Assembly (NCBI RefSeq): GCF_006539125.1
Contig: NZ_BJMK01000006.1
Span: forward strand, 1 to 64,000
Source of the DNA: Gluconobacter sphaericus NBRC 12467
GTDB lineage: Bacteria > Pseudomonadota > Alphaproteobacteria > Acetobacterales > Acetobacteraceae
DNA: 64,000 nucleotides
Direction of reading: 5' to 3'
Shown: positions 53,624 to 63,038 of the stretch, piece after piece
Numbering within the stretch: the first letter of the stretch is position 1
How the letters are laid out: every line of letters begins with the position of its first letter
Made by a program: the position numbers and the translations under genes
The notes under the pieces: model-generated
What the model was told of the DNA's origin: nothing
The model's database searches: none
What the model saw: only the letters and a program-made list of their open reading frames with translations

Positions 53624-54370
53624 TCATTTTTTCCGTTTGAGCGTGAAAAACTCGTCCGTAGGCACCTTCACGCGGATCATGGAAAAAGGCCGATCGGAGC
53701 GAAACACCGTTCCATCCTGAAAATCCTGCGGCCGGAGAATAAAAGTGTAGGGCACCGCTCCCTGATTATCGACCAGAAGCCGCGCGGTCCCGTTCTCCAG
53801 CGCCTCAAAGCGCGCACCCGGAGCAACATCGACCTTCAGGCGATGGGCGTCCGGAGCCAGAAAAGCGAGAATCACACCAAAAAAATCCCGGATGGCGGCG
53901 TTGATCTCCCCCATCCAGATCCCGGCCTGTTCTTTCGTGAAAGAGGGCGCCGGCAGGGGGGCCACCTCGATCGCCAGCTCAAGCTGGACTTTCCGGTCCG
54001 GCGGCAGTGTCAGCAGAACGGGCGGGTTTTCGGCCAGAAGCGCATCGGAACGGGGAAAATGCACATCCCGGTCCTGCCCTACAAAAAGCGGGATATCGCC
54101 ACCTTTGGCATGGAACACGACATGCGCTTCGGACGGCACGGCATGATCTGGCAGGATATCACCCAGAAAATGCAGCGAGAGGTCCTTCCGCGCGCTTTCA
54201 GGCAGACGGTCAAACCGATGATAGACCCAGTAAATGCCCTTGTAGCTACCGACAAGCATCGCATGCTGCCCGGTGACGGTTACAGTCTCCGTTGTCTGGG
54301 CAAGTGCAGCGGAGAAAAACATGAGCACGAGAGCTGCGAACCGGACCGTACCGATACTGGCTTTTCTCAA
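53624..54370 (-). CDS. Hypothetical exported protein
   Basis: The 248-aa product has a signal peptide (MRKASIGTVRFAALVLMFFS, cleavage near ALAQ). The mature part is about 220 residues of mixed beta/alpha character (GSYKGIYWVYHRFDRL, VFRSDRPFSMIRVKVP) without a family I recognise. It stands alone between the fab operon and a methyltransferase gene on the same strand, 72 nt from fabD. Confidence 0.65.
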   Translation of the reverse strand: MRKASIGTVRFAALVLMFFSAALAQTTETVTVTGQHAMLVGSYKGIYWVYHRFDRLPESARKDLSLHFLGDILPDHAVPSEAHVVFHAKGGDIPLFVGQDRDVHFPRSDALLAENPPVLLTLPPDRKVQLELAIEVAPLPAPSFTKEQAGIWMGEINAAIRDFFGVILAFLAPDAHRLKVDVAPGARFEALENGTARLLVDNQGAVPYTFILRPQDFQDGTVFRSDRPFSMIRVKVPTDEFFTLKRKK

Positions 54371-54411
54371 ACCCCTCTCCTCACGTCCCGTCGTTTCATG
54401 ACAAATGATGA

Positions 54412-55290
54412 CTATCCGATCTTCTGCATCACGATCAGGACCTGCGGCAACCGCACAGGATTATCCATGTATTCGATCAGACGAAACAGACCGCCCCAGG
54501 CCTTGATGATGTAATTACGTGGAATGATCGCCTCGCCATAATGCGACTGGGGCTGCGGCGGTTTCGAGGACGCCGCATGCAGGAAGCGCCCGGCTTCGAA
54601 TTCCGCGTTGGCTCGGGCTTCGTCGATAAAACTGTCTGCACAGGCTTCATGCCAAGGGTGTTCAAGCCTGATGCCAGACGCACGCTTGAGCCTCTGCTCG
54701 GCACAGAAGGCGATGAACCTGCGGCTCTGCGTCGTCATGACCAGCATGCCCCCTGGCTTGAGTAGACGATGGAACTCTCGCACCCAGTGTCCGGACAAAA
54801 ATTCGTCCAGATGCGAAAACACAGACCATGACGTGATCAGGTCAAAGCTTTCGGGCATCAGGAGCATTGGCGGTACCAGACCGCTCCCCAAAAAGTTGAG
54901 CGCAGGATTGGCGCGCCGCGCCGCCACAAGAAAACGGTCCGTAGTTTCCGCGCCGTACAGATTGGTCGGCCGGATATCCTTCATAAACAGCCGTGCGATA
55001 CGTCCCCAGCCGCAACCAAAATCCAGCAGCGTCGTCTCGGGGCGGACCGGCCGCCCAGCATAGGCGCAATACGCCTTGATTTCCCGAAAGAAAACATGCG
55101 CCTCATGGATGGAAATTTCTCCATGATGCCCATGAATTTCCCGTTGAAGATCATCCGGCGGAAATGAGGGCATCGTCACACCCTGGATTTCGGGGATATG
55201 GACGGACGACACCAAGACCTGAAGCCATTCCTCGTCGCTGATGCCACCAAAAGTCTCAAAAACGGCGCTAATGCTTTCCGGGTGGTTCAT
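54412..55290 (-). CDS. Class I SAM-dependent methyltransferase
   Basis: From ATG 55290 (an in-frame TTG is one codon upstream) the 292-aa protein has the Rossmann methyltransferase pattern: TLLDFGCGWGRIARLF (SAM motif I), LYGAETTDRFLVAARRANP (motif II), SFDLITSWSVFSHLDE and LLKPGGMLVMTTQSRRF (motif III). An N-terminal ~90-residue extension is present. The substrate is unknown. Similar proteins occur in cell-surface glycan and O-antigen loci, but no such genes adjoin it here. Confidence 0.82.
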   Translation of the reverse strand: MNHPESISAVFETFGGISDEEWLQVLVSSVHIPEIQGVTMPSFPPDDLQREIHGHHGEISIHEAHVFFREIKAYCAYAGRPVRPETTLLDFGCGWGRIARLFMKDIRPTNLYGAETTDRFLVAARRANPALNFLGSGLVPPMLLMPESFDLITSWSVFSHLDEFLSGHWVREFHRLLKPGGMLVMTTQSRRFIAFCAEQRLKRASGIRLEHPWHEACADSFIDEARANAEFEAGRFLHAASSKPPQPQSHYGEAIIPRNYIIKAWGGLFRLIEYMDNPVRLPQVLIVMQKIG

Positions 55291-55408
55291 CAAGTCCTAC
55301 CGAGGATTTTTAGTAACGTTTATTTAACGCATCCTCGCAGGCGCGGAAACAGATGGCCAGAGCAGGTTTGTGAAAATTATCCATACCCAATGCAGGCCCC
55401 GTCCCCTT

Positions 55409-55426
55409 TGACACAATTCTGTGTCA
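55409..55426. promoter_or_regulatory. 18-bp palindrome (possible operator)
   Basis: TGACACA, ATTC spacer, TGTGTCA: a 7+4+7 dyad, typical in size for a dimeric regulator site. It lies about 120 nt upstream of the methyltransferase start and over 200 nt before the SDR remnant. A CRP/FNR-type or TetR-type protein could bind, but none can be named. Confidence 0.4.
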
Positions 55427-55631
55427 GGAGTGCCGAAAAGGCATTTTTTGAAATACAGAAAGCAAAGGGGCGATGAGTTCCGCCATCACGACAGTCAGAT
55501 GTCGATGACGGGCAATCGAAGGGTCTTTTTTCAATGTCCCTTTCTAAAAAAACGCCGCAGCCACAGGAGCATCCCCAAAGCACCCTGACAAGGCCATTGC
55601 GCCTCGACTGACTAGAAATAGCGCGGATGTC

Positions 55632-55787
55632 ATGCTGCTCGGCGTCAAGCGCATGGCCGAAATCACCGGTACGGAAATCGGCGCGATCTACAAGAAATAT
55701 ATAGAAAGAATCGCTCTTGGCCCTGCGAAGACGGCAGACGATGCCGCGGGCTTCGTCGCCTATCTGTCCAGCAGCGACGCCGATTAA
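55632..55787 (+). pseudogene. C-terminal fragment of an acetoin-reductase-type short-chain dehydrogenase
   Basis: An open frame of 51 codons reads MAEITGTEIGAIYKKYIERI, ALGPAKTADDAAGFVAYLSS, SDAD, stop. This corresponds to the region of diacetyl/acetoin reductases between the active-site helix and the C-terminal YITGQ strand, which itself is missing. The Rossmann fold and catalytic residues are absent upstream, so it is a leftover of a deleted gene. The rest of 55291-55850 shows no other gene. Confidence 0.65.
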
Positions 55788-55850
55788 CCGATCCCATAAC
55801 GGGTCGGCCCGTTCTAATCGACAGCGATCTCGGTTTCCGCTGAAATCACA

Positions 55851-55884
55851 AAAAAAGGGGGCCGGTTTCCCGCCCCCTTTTTTA
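55851..55884 (-). terminator. Rho-independent terminator of the OpuAC-like gene
   Basis: GGGGGC and GCCCCC pair around CGGTTTCCC, flanked by A-runs and T-runs, directly after the minus-strand stop at 55885. Confidence 0.85.
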
Positions 55885-56610
55885 TCAGCGACCGATGAGA
55901 CGGCCGCGCTGCCAGGCTTCGGCGGCCCCTTCCGGATCCTGCCCTTCAACGGAAATGACATAGTCCAGGGCGCTCATAACCCTGTTGCCGAGCATCATTT
56001 CCGAAAGCTCGTCAAGCAGATCGCTGTCTGCCTGGCGGGCCACATCTTCACGCATGATCATTCGTGCCGACATTTCCCCACCCAACAGATGGGCCGGATC
56101 CTCGATCACGGTCAGCAGATCCGTATGAAAAACCGCATGAGGCTGCGTCGCTACGACCAACGGCCTCTCGCCAGCATCGCGGGCCTTTTCCAGACGCCCG
56201 ATCAGCGCCCCTTCCCCGATGCTTTCAATCGGTAGTACCGAGAGGGCCGGAAGCTGCTTGAGAGCGTCTTCCAGCGCCTGACGGCTGTCATCGCTGACGA
56301 TGATGCGGTCCACATCCGCAGATGTCAGTGTCCCGACAGGACCCAACGGTGACAGGGACGCAAAACTGACGACAGGCTGGTACAGATCGCCCAGAACCCG
56401 GCGCCCAAGACCGGCAAACTTTTCATCCCGCGGAAACCAGGCAGAAACGAGAAGATCGACTTCCGCCCCTTCAAGAGCTTCTTCGATATCATCGGGGTCC
56501 AGATCGACATATTCGACCTCAACCTCGTAAGCCTCAAGAACGCGCGCGACCGCGCTGGCACAGCCCGCATGCAACGAGGTGTACAGATGGCCGATCGTCA
56601 TTTGCGTCAT
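55885..56610 (-). CDS. OpuAC-like (glycine betaine-type) binding protein without signal peptide
   Basis: The 241-aa protein resembles the substrate-binding domain of glycine-betaine ABC transporters: ALEGAEVDLLVSAWFPRDEK in the N-lobe, and LVVATQPHAVFHTDLLTVIE plus VMSALDYVISVEGQDPEGAA then EAWQRG in the C-lobe. It has no signal peptide or lipobox (it begins MTQMTIGHLYTSLHAG), and no permease or ATPase gene is adjacent. It may be a cytoplasmic sensor or storage protein, or a decayed transporter part that kept its frame. Confidence 0.68.
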   Translation of the reverse strand: MTQMTIGHLYTSLHAGCASAVARVLEAYEVEVEYVDLDPDDIEEALEGAEVDLLVSAWFPRDEKFAGLGRRVLGDLYQPVVSFASLSPLGPVGTLTSADVDRIIVSDDSRQALEDALKQLPALSVLPIESIGEGALIGRLEKARDAGERPLVVATQPHAVFHTDLLTVIEDPAHLLGGEMSARMIMREDVARQADSDLLDELSEMMLGNRVMSALDYVISVEGQDPEGAAEAWQRGRLIGR

Positions 56611-56685
56611 GAGAATGGGTCCGTCAGGTAGAGAAAGTGAAACGTGAGACCGTGATTAGGCCCCACGTTCCGATTTGTCACGACC

Positions 56686-58782
56686 TTACCAGATCTTTAC
56701 GCGCTGATCTGGTGCCAGATAGAGCTTCTGGCCGGGCTTCACGTCGAACGCATCATACCAGGCATCGATATTGTGAACCGGGATGTTGACGCGCGTGATA
56801 GCCGGGGCGTGCTCGTTCGACAGCATCTGCTGACGCAGCGCATCCGGACGATCCTTCTCACGCCAGACCTGAGCCCAGCCAAGGAACACGCGCTGGTCAC
56901 CCGTCAGACCGTGCACGACCGGCGCGGGCTTGCCGTGCAGGAAATCATGATAGGCCTGCAGACCGAGGTTCAGCCCGCCGGAATCCGCGATATTCTCGCC
57001 CATGGTCATCTTGCCGTTCACATGCGCTCCCGGCAGAACTTCCTGCGCGTCGTACTGCGCGGCCAGACGGTCAGCCAGCTTCTGGAAGGCATCCGTCGAA
57101 GCCTTGGTCCACCAGTCATTCAGGCGGCCATGCTCATCGTAGTGACGGCCCTGATCGTCAAAACCATGACTCATTTCGTGACCAATCACGCCGCCGATGG
57201 CACCGTAATTAACGGCAACATCGCCCTTGGGATCAAAGAACGGCGGCTGAAGGATCGCAGCCGGGAACACGATCTCGTTCATGGTCGGATCGTTGTAGGC
57301 GTTCACCGTCTGCGGCGTCATACCCCATTCGTCGCGGTCCACCGGCTTGTCGAGCTTGTCCAGATCGTGCTGCCAGCTGAACGCCGCACCGCGCACGGCA
57401 TTGCCGTAGACGTCGCCCTTGCGGATGTCGAGCTTGCTGTAATCCCACCACTTCTTCGGATAACCGACCTGAATGGCGAAATGGTCGAGCTTGTTCAGAG
57501 CGGCCTTGCGGGTCGGCTCGTCCATCCAGCTGTTGTGCTCAAGGCGGTCATGGAAGGACGCCTTCACTTTCTGCACCAGATCCGTGATCTGCGCCTGTGC
57601 GGAAGGCGGGAAGTAGCGCGCGACATATTCGCGGCCCAGTGCCCAGCCCAGTGCACCGTTCGTCACGCGCACGGCACGCTTCCAGCGCGGAGACTGCTGC
57701 GCCACGCCCGACAGTGTATGGCTGTTGAAGTCGAAGGACGCATCATAGAACGTGCTGGACAGATAACCGGCCGCATTGTCCCCGAGATGGAACGCCAGCC
57801 ACGCGCGCAGCGTCGCAGGGTCTGCAGCCTTGAGAACTGTCGTCATCGCCTTGATACCGGCGGGCTCGCGCACGTCGATCTTGCGATTTTCCAGGCCTTC
57901 TGCCGGCAGTCCGGCGCTGGTCAGGAACGTGACCCAGTCGAAGTCCGGCGCAAGCTTCTGAAGCTCGGACACCGGCATCGGGTTGTAGATCTTGAGCGGA
58001 TCGCGGGTCTGGTCGCGCGGCACTTCAACTTTGGCCAGAGCCGTTTCGAGATCGACCACCGCCTGCGCGTTCTTCGCAGCATCCGGCCAGTCCTCAAGCG
58101 TCAGCATCTTGGCGACATAGGCCTGATAGGCCTTCTTCTTATCCGCCAGCTTGGGATTTGTGTAGTAGCTCGTGTCCGGAAGACCGAGGCCGCCGCTCAC
58201 ACCGATGCTCATGCCCTGATCGAGCATCAGCATGTAGCGTTCCGGGTCCTTCTGGTCCTGCTCCACACCGATCTGGAACGTGGAGAACATCATGGATTTC
58301 AGGGACGCACCGAACGCTGCGGCAAGAGACTTGCCATCATTCACGTTCCGAATCGTTTCAAGATCGGCTGCGAGCGGCTTGCCACCCAGACGATCCACAG
58401 CCTTCTGGTCCAGGAAGCTGGCGTAATAGGTGCCGATCTTGCCCATGTCGTCCGTGGGCTGCTGGGCAACCTTCTTCGCGGCCTCGTCCAGAATGGTCTT
58501 CTGACGCGACAGGGAGAGTTCATACAGGATACGGAACGGGCCGTAGCTGCTCATGTCTCCAGGGATCTTGAGGTTCTTGAGATAGGTGCCGTTGGCGTAT
58601 TCGAAGAAATTGTTTCCCGGCTGAACGGCACGGTCCATTCCGGCTTCGTCAAAACCCCAGCCCGCGTTGTAACCGGCAGCCTGCGCGCCGGAGACCATCA
58701 GACCCGCGGCAAGGGCTACAAGGCTGGCACCATGCTTCAGAGCATGTCGCGACGTAAGAAATCGTTTCACAATGTACCTCAT
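56686..58782 (-). CDS. M13-family (neprilysin/PepO-like) zinc metallopeptidase
   Basis: The 698-aa protein has a signal peptide (ALKHGASLVALAAGLMVSGA, cleavage after AQA) and then the M13 N-domain with AVQPGNNFFEYANGTYLKN. The catalytic domain shows NAYNDPTMNEIVFPAAILQP, GHEMSHGFDDQGR (HExxH near residue 534) and ENIADSGGLNLGLQAY (third zinc ligand Glu and Asp). It cleaves small peptides in the periplasm. Both zinc boxes are intact. It stands alone and is likely housekeeping in this group. Confidence 0.95.
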   Translation of the reverse strand: MRYIVKRFLTSRHALKHGASLVALAAGLMVSGAQAAGYNAGWGFDEAGMDRAVQPGNNFFEYANGTYLKNLKIPGDMSSYGPFRILYELSLSRQKTILDEAAKKVAQQPTDDMGKIGTYYASFLDQKAVDRLGGKPLAADLETIRNVNDGKSLAAAFGASLKSMMFSTFQIGVEQDQKDPERYMLMLDQGMSIGVSGGLGLPDTSYYTNPKLADKKKAYQAYVAKMLTLEDWPDAAKNAQAVVDLETALAKVEVPRDQTRDPLKIYNPMPVSELQKLAPDFDWVTFLTSAGLPAEGLENRKIDVREPAGIKAMTTVLKAADPATLRAWLAFHLGDNAAGYLSSTFYDASFDFNSHTLSGVAQQSPRWKRAVRVTNGALGWALGREYVARYFPPSAQAQITDLVQKVKASFHDRLEHNSWMDEPTRKAALNKLDHFAIQVGYPKKWWDYSKLDIRKGDVYGNAVRGAAFSWQHDLDKLDKPVDRDEWGMTPQTVNAYNDPTMNEIVFPAAILQPPFFDPKGDVAVNYGAIGGVIGHEMSHGFDDQGRHYDEHGRLNDWWTKASTDAFQKLADRLAAQYDAQEVLPGAHVNGKMTMGENIADSGGLNLGLQAYHDFLHGKPAPVVHGLTGDQRVFLGWAQVWREKDRPDALRQQMLSNEHAPAITRVNIPVHNIDAWYDAFDVKPGQKLYLAPDQRVKIW

Positions 58783-58853
58783 TCCAGAATGGTGCCTCTA
58801 GAATGAGGTATAAAGTATCATTTCGTCAAAAGGACAAAACGCGCCTGCTCTGC

Positions 58854-59489
58854 TCAGCGGGTTTTGTGAGTTTTTTTGGTTTTTGCGCCTGTACCTTCTG
58901 GCGTGACGACCGCCGCAACCGGATAGTCAAAAACAACGATCTTTTCGAGATAGGGCGCGGCAAACTCTTTGAAGGCCTCATGGGCGGGGTCAATAAACGC
59001 CACATCCGTCACGACAGGTTTGCCGACATAATAATTTCGGTCTCCTTCAGAACGGAACGTCACAAGAAATGCCTGCTGAAGACCGGCATCAGCCCCTTCT
59101 CCGCTGTTCTGGAAGCCGGTTTCGATGCTGACGACAACCGGCTTACCGTCCGCACGCCGGCTGTCCTGAACGAGATGCAGGAAACGTCCCGACACTTCAG
59201 CGCGCTGTGCCGTGGTAGCTTCTTTGGTGTAGCGGAACATGACCATGTGCCTGACCGGACCAACACGCCAGTCTGGAGCAGTGAACTGCGCGTAACCAAC
59301 CTGTTTGGCCAACTGCTGGGCGGACAGGGTAGCGGGGCTCACCGTATCGGTTTTGACCGGACCAGACGATGCGATCGGCAGTGAATAGGGGTCCGCTTTC
59401 GCCGTCGGAAACTGATACAGACCAGCGGCGCAAAGGGCCAGGGTTGCGCCGTAGACGGCACGACGGGAGAAAATAGCGGAAACGGTCAT
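58854..59489 (-). CDS. Dabb (stress-responsive A/B barrel) domain protein, exported
   Basis: The 211-aa product starts MTVSAIFSRRAVYGATLALC, a twin-arginine-like signal. The Dabb domain follows: VGPVRHMVMFRYTKEATTAQ, then DAGLQQAFLVTFRSEGDRNY, and DPAHEAFKEFAAPYLEKIVV near the C-terminus. Dabb proteins form ferredoxin-like dimeric barrels, and some are aldolases or cyclases. The substrate is unknown, and export of such a domain is unusual. The C-terminal tail is Lys/Thr-rich. Confidence 0.8.
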   Translation of the reverse strand: MTVSAIFSRRAVYGATLALCAAGLYQFPTAKADPYSLPIASSGPVKTDTVSPATLSAQQLAKQVGYAQFTAPDWRVGPVRHMVMFRYTKEATTAQRAEVSGRFLHLVQDSRRADGKPVVVSIETGFQNSGEGADAGLQQAFLVTFRSEGDRNYYVGKPVVTDVAFIDPAHEAFKEFAAPYLEKIVVFDYPVAAVVTPEGTGAKTKKTHKTR

Positions 59490-59590
59490 CGAAATCTCCG
59501 GACGCAGGCGAAAGAATCAGGCGTCTTTCATGGCACAGACGCCCGGTTTCGTCTTCTTTTTTCCAGTTTCCGGATGTTGCATGGAAGTCC

Positions 59591-60412
59591 TCAGGCCTGA
59601 ACCTGCTTCCTGAAGACTTTCCGGCGCCACTGGATCAACCGGTAGACCAGCGAAGATGCAAGCTTCTGCCAGCGAGAATGCGGCGCAAACCCGATCGTCT
59701 TGAAAATCATCGCCGTCACGCGGTCGATATGTTTGGGCTGATAGAAGCCCATCGCCTTGGACATATAGGCCGCAATGCAGCGCTGATGGTCATAGGCCAT
59801 GCCTGACGGCTCGTTCGTCGTATGATAGGCCGAGGCCAGCTCGTCGTCCTCGCTCTCCGTCACGCGACCCAGCGCAATGCGTGTCCGGGCCCAGACACTC
59901 AGCTTCTCGCGCTTAAGATAGCGGCGCATGTGATCGTAAAACAACTTGAAATGCCGGTATTCATCGGCCGCGATCTGCTTGCAGATAGCCTTGAGCAATG
60001 GCTCGTCCGTCCCGTCCGCGAGTGCCGTATAAAAAGACGATGTGCCGGTTTCGACCATACATCGCGCAATCAGTTCGCCCGTGCGGGAACCGCGGATCGA
60101 GGCATCTACATCGGCGTCGATCTTGTACGACGCACGATAGCGGTCGAACGCCTTTTCATAATCCCAGGACGGATCTGCCAGCATGGCCCAGCGGCCAAGC
60201 GCGTCGCCGTGCTGCACTTCCTCAACAGCCCAGTTCGCGGCAGCCGCGCTGAAATCCGGATCTCCGACGAAGACGCGACGCAGATATTCGGCATAATCAA
60301 GACCGTTCTTTTCTACCACGGAAGCGGCCTTCACGAGGGGGATGATCTCGGGGTCCACGCGGGACGGATCAAAGGAGTTCCAGTCCATCTGATCAATATG
60401 CCAGTGTTTCAT
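59591..60412 (-). CDS. Ferritin-fold fatty acid desaturase-like protein
   Basis: From ATG 60412 (GAGG 7 nt upstream) the 273-aa all-helical protein has the di-iron ligands of the ferritin-like/acyl-ACP desaturase group: NWAVEEVQHGDALGRW (EExxH), and CKQIAADEYRHFKLFYDHMR (ExxH), with MVETGTSSFYTALAD between. Its short length compared with plant acyl-ACP desaturases (~360 aa) means the substrate is uncertain. It is divergent from bioB, with 103 nt between the starts. Confidence 0.78.
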   Translation of the reverse strand: MKHWHIDQMDWNSFDPSRVDPEIIPLVKAASVVEKNGLDYAEYLRRVFVGDPDFSAAAANWAVEEVQHGDALGRWAMLADPSWDYEKAFDRYRASYKIDADVDASIRGSRTGELIARCMVETGTSSFYTALADGTDEPLLKAICKQIAADEYRHFKLFYDHMRRYLKREKLSVWARTRIALGRVTESEDDELASAYHTTNEPSGMAYDHQRCIAAYMSKAMGFYQPKHIDRVTAMIFKTIGFAPHSRWQKLASSLVYRLIQWRRKVFRKQVQA

Positions 60413-60515
60413 TCTGCGACCTCGTCCGTTTTCCGGCTCATCAATAGTGACGATCAGATGACACGGTGGGACAATTTTGGGTAGGTGTGATGCAGCAACC
60501 CTTGGAGATTGATCC

Positions 60516-61556
60516 GTGACGGCCACCCATACGCCCCACCCAGACATCCGCCACGACTGGACCCGCGACGAAGTCGAAGCCCTCATCAGCCTGCCTTTCC
60601 CCGAGCTGATGTACCGCGCACAGACTCTGCACCGTCGCTACTTTGACCCCACGAAAGTGCAGATTTCCACGCTTCTTTCGATCAAGACCGGCGGCTGCCC
60701 GGAAGACTGCGCCTATTGTCCGCAGAGTGCGCTGCACGAAAAAAGCGTCAAGGCCGAGCGCCTGATGGCCGTGGAATCCGTCCTGAAGGAAGCACGCGCT
60801 GCAAAGAAAGCCGGTGCAGGCCGATTCTGTATGGGAGCGGCCTGGCGCACGCCGAAGGATCATGACCTCGACACCGTCTGCGAGATGATCGAAGGCGTGA
60901 AGTCGCTGGGGCTGGAAACCTGCGTGACGCTCGGCATGCTCGATGCGCAGCAGACGGAGCGCCTGAAGACGGCGGGGCTGGATTATTACAACCACAACCT
61001 CGACACGTCCGAAGAGTTTTACGGCTCCATCATTTCCACCCGCACCTACCAGCAGCGTCTCGACACGCTTTCGAACGTGCGCGACGCAGGTATCAATGTC
61101 TGCTGCGGTGGAATCGTGGGCATGGGTGAAGACCTGTCCGACCGTGCCGGTCTGCTGATGACGCTCGCCAACCTGCCCAAGCACCCCGAGAGTGTGCCCA
61201 TCAACCTGCTTGTCCGCGTTGAAGGCACTCCACTGGGTGAGGCCGAAGCCGTCGATCCCATCACCTTCGTCCGCATCATTGCTACGGCGCGTATCATGAT
61301 GCCGGAAAGTCATGTCCGTCTTGCCGCAGGGCGCGAAAACATGACCGATGAAGCCCATGCACTGTGCTTCCTCGCGGGTGCGAATTCGATCTTCTGTGGC
61401 GAGAAGCTCCTGACCACGCCGAACCCGGCTGAACATCGCGACCGCCAACTCCTCTCCGCGCTCGGAATGTCACCCATGGTGCAGTCCGAAGCCAAAATGG
61501 GCACGATGCGTCCGGCCGTGACGGAAGAAGCCGTGTGCGAGATGGCCGCGTCCTGA
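60516..61556 (+). CDS. bioB: Biotin synthase
   Basis: The 346-aa radical-SAM enzyme starts at GTG 60516, with TTGGAG 8 nt upstream. It inserts sulfur into dethiobiotin. The [4Fe-4S] motif is [14 protein letters not shown] (Cys61, 65, 68). [36 protein letters not shown] and [11 protein letters not shown] complete the family pattern, including the Arg that binds the [2Fe-2S] cluster. No other bio genes adjoin it, and I recognised no BioR or BirA site upstream. A terminator follows. Confidence 0.97.
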   Translation: MTATHTPHPDIRHDWTRDEVEALISLPFPELMYRAQTLHRRYFDPTKVQISTLLSIKTGGCPEDCAYCPQSALHEKSVKAERLMAVESVLKEARAAKKAGAGRFCMGAAWRTPKDHDLDTVCEMIEGVKSLGLETCVTLGMLDAQQTERLKTAGLDYYNHNLDTSEEFYGSIISTRTYQQRLDTLSNVRDAGINVCCGGIVGMGEDLSDRAGLLMTLANLPKHPESVPINLLVRVEGTPLGEAEAVDPITFVRIIATARIMMPESHVRLAAGRENMTDEAHALCFLAGANSIFCGEKLLTTPNPAEHRDRQLLSALGMSPMVQSEAKMGTMRPAVTEEAVCEMAAS

Positions 61557-61573
61557 TCTCAGCCACTGCACGA

Positions 61574-61611
61574 GAAGGGGAAGGACCTGAAAGGGTGCTT
61601 CCCCTTTTTTT
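61574..61611 (+). terminator. Rho-independent terminator of bioB
   Basis: AAGGGGAAG and CTTCCCCTT pair around GACCTGAAAGGGTG, then a T-run. Confidence 0.85.
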
Positions 61612-61680
61612 ATGCTTGGCCTTTGACGGCTTCTTCCCTAAACCCACGCCCTTTGCCCAAACCGGAAGAAAGCAGAACCA

Positions 61681-62982
61681 ATGACGACGCCCGGACACAA
61701 CCAGACCAAAATCCGCGTCGGAATTGACTTCGGCACCACCAACAGCGTGGTCGTGATTGCGGATGAAAACGGCAATACCCACCCTGCCCGCTTCGTCTTT
61801 ACGGACCACGCCACCAGCGAGACCTGCCGCACCCTGCTTTGCCTATGGATGGATCAGGACGGACGACGACGCGTCATGAAAGACGCGATCGGGCTGGACG
61901 CCATCGAGGCCTATCTCGACGATCCGGCCGAGAGCCGTCTCATCATGTCCATGAAAACCTATCTCGCGCAGGGCTCCTTTCGCGAAACGCGGGTCTTCAG
62001 CAGTGTCATGACGCTCGAAGCCCTGATCGCCCGTTTTCTGACGTCTCTGATGGATAAGGCCGGGCTGGAGCCGTCCGATGTAAGTGCCACGATCGGTCGC
62101 CCGGTGCGATTTGCGGGCGAACTGGCAGATGATTCGCTCGGTGTCGCCCGACTGCGCGAGAGCTTTCTGAAAGCGGGCTTCCCCGAGCCTAATATCGTTC
62201 TCGAACCAGAGGGCGCAGGCTGGCGCTTCATGCAGCGCCTCGACAAACCCGCCACCGTTCTCGTCGGCGATTTCGGCGGCGGTACCAGCGATTTCTCGAT
62301 CATGCGTTTCGACCCGCAGGGCAGCCCGCGCGTCACCACGCTCGGCCATTCGGGTGTCGGCATTGCCGGCGACCAGTTCGACTACCGCATCATCAGCCAC
62401 GCCGTCGCCCCGGCTCTGGGCCGGGATGCGACCTATCGCGTCATGGGCGGCCAGCCCCTGCCCGTCCCGGCGGAATGGTTCGCAAGCCTGGGCCGCTGGC
62501 ATCGCCTGTCGCTGATGCGCACCCCCCAGACCCTACGGGACATCGCAGACGTCGCCAAAACATCATCCGAGCCTGAAAAACTGCGCAGTCTGCTGCGTCT
62601 GATCGAGGATCAGGAAGGCCAGAACCTCTATCGCGCGGTCGGACAGGCCAAAAGTGACCTGTCGCGTCAGGACAGCACTGTCCTGCGCTTCATTCACCGC
62701 GATCTGAAGATCGAAGAAACCATCACCCGCAAGGACTTCGAAAGCTGGATTGCGCCTGATCTGACACAACTGGACGCCGCAATCGAAGACGCCCTGATTC
62801 AGGCCAGACTTGGGCCGGACGATATCGACCGGGTCTTCCTGACCGGGGGCACGTCCTTCGTGCCTGCTGTACGCAATCTGTTCGATCGCCGTTTCGGAGC
62901 GGAGCGTGTGGATGGCGGATCGGAATTCGTCTCGGTCGCCGAAGGGCTGGCCCTGATCGAGCGCGAACGCCATCAGGCCTGA
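61681..62982 (+). CDS. Hsp70-family (YegD-like) ATPase
   Basis: The 433-aa protein has an actin/Hsp70-type nucleotide-binding domain: VGIDFGTTNSVVVIADENG (phosphate 1), VLVGDFGGGTSDFSIMRFDP (phosphate 2) and RVFLTGGTSFVPAVRNLF (adenosine). It lacks the C-terminal peptide-binding domain of DnaK and has the length of E. coli YegD (450 aa), an Hsp70 relative of unknown client. It stands alone. A role in stress or in protein assembly is possible but not visible. Confidence 0.9.
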   Translation: MTTPGHNQTKIRVGIDFGTTNSVVVIADENGNTHPARFVFTDHATSETCRTLLCLWMDQDGRRRVMKDAIGLDAIEAYLDDPAESRLIMSMKTYLAQGSFRETRVFSSVMTLEALIARFLTSLMDKAGLEPSDVSATIGRPVRFAGELADDSLGVARLRESFLKAGFPEPNIVLEPEGAGWRFMQRLDKPATVLVGDFGGGTSDFSIMRFDPQGSPRVTTLGHSGVGIAGDQFDYRIISHAVAPALGRDATYRVMGGQPLPVPAEWFASLGRWHRLSLMRTPQTLRDIADVAKTSSEPEKLRSLLRLIEDQEGQNLYRAVGQAKSDLSRQDSTVLRFIHRDLKIEETITRKDFESWIAPDLTQLDAAIEDALIQARLGPDDIDRVFLTGGTSFVPAVRNLFDRRFGAERVDGGSEFVSVAEGLALIERERHQA

Positions 62983-63038
62983 ATAGGTCCTGATCCAGTC
63001 GAGCGCCCCATAAATCCTACCAGACCGGTCTTCGAAAA

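Noticed and set aside
56773-58806. 677-codon open frame on the plus strand opposite the M13 peptidase
   Set aside because: The minus strand has intact HExxH and ENxAD zinc motifs and a signal peptide. The plus frame is a compositional shadow despite its length.
60413-60515. BioR or BirA operator between the desaturase-like gene and bioB
   Set aside because: No TTATMKATAA-type or BirA-type palindrome was found in the 103-nt gap.
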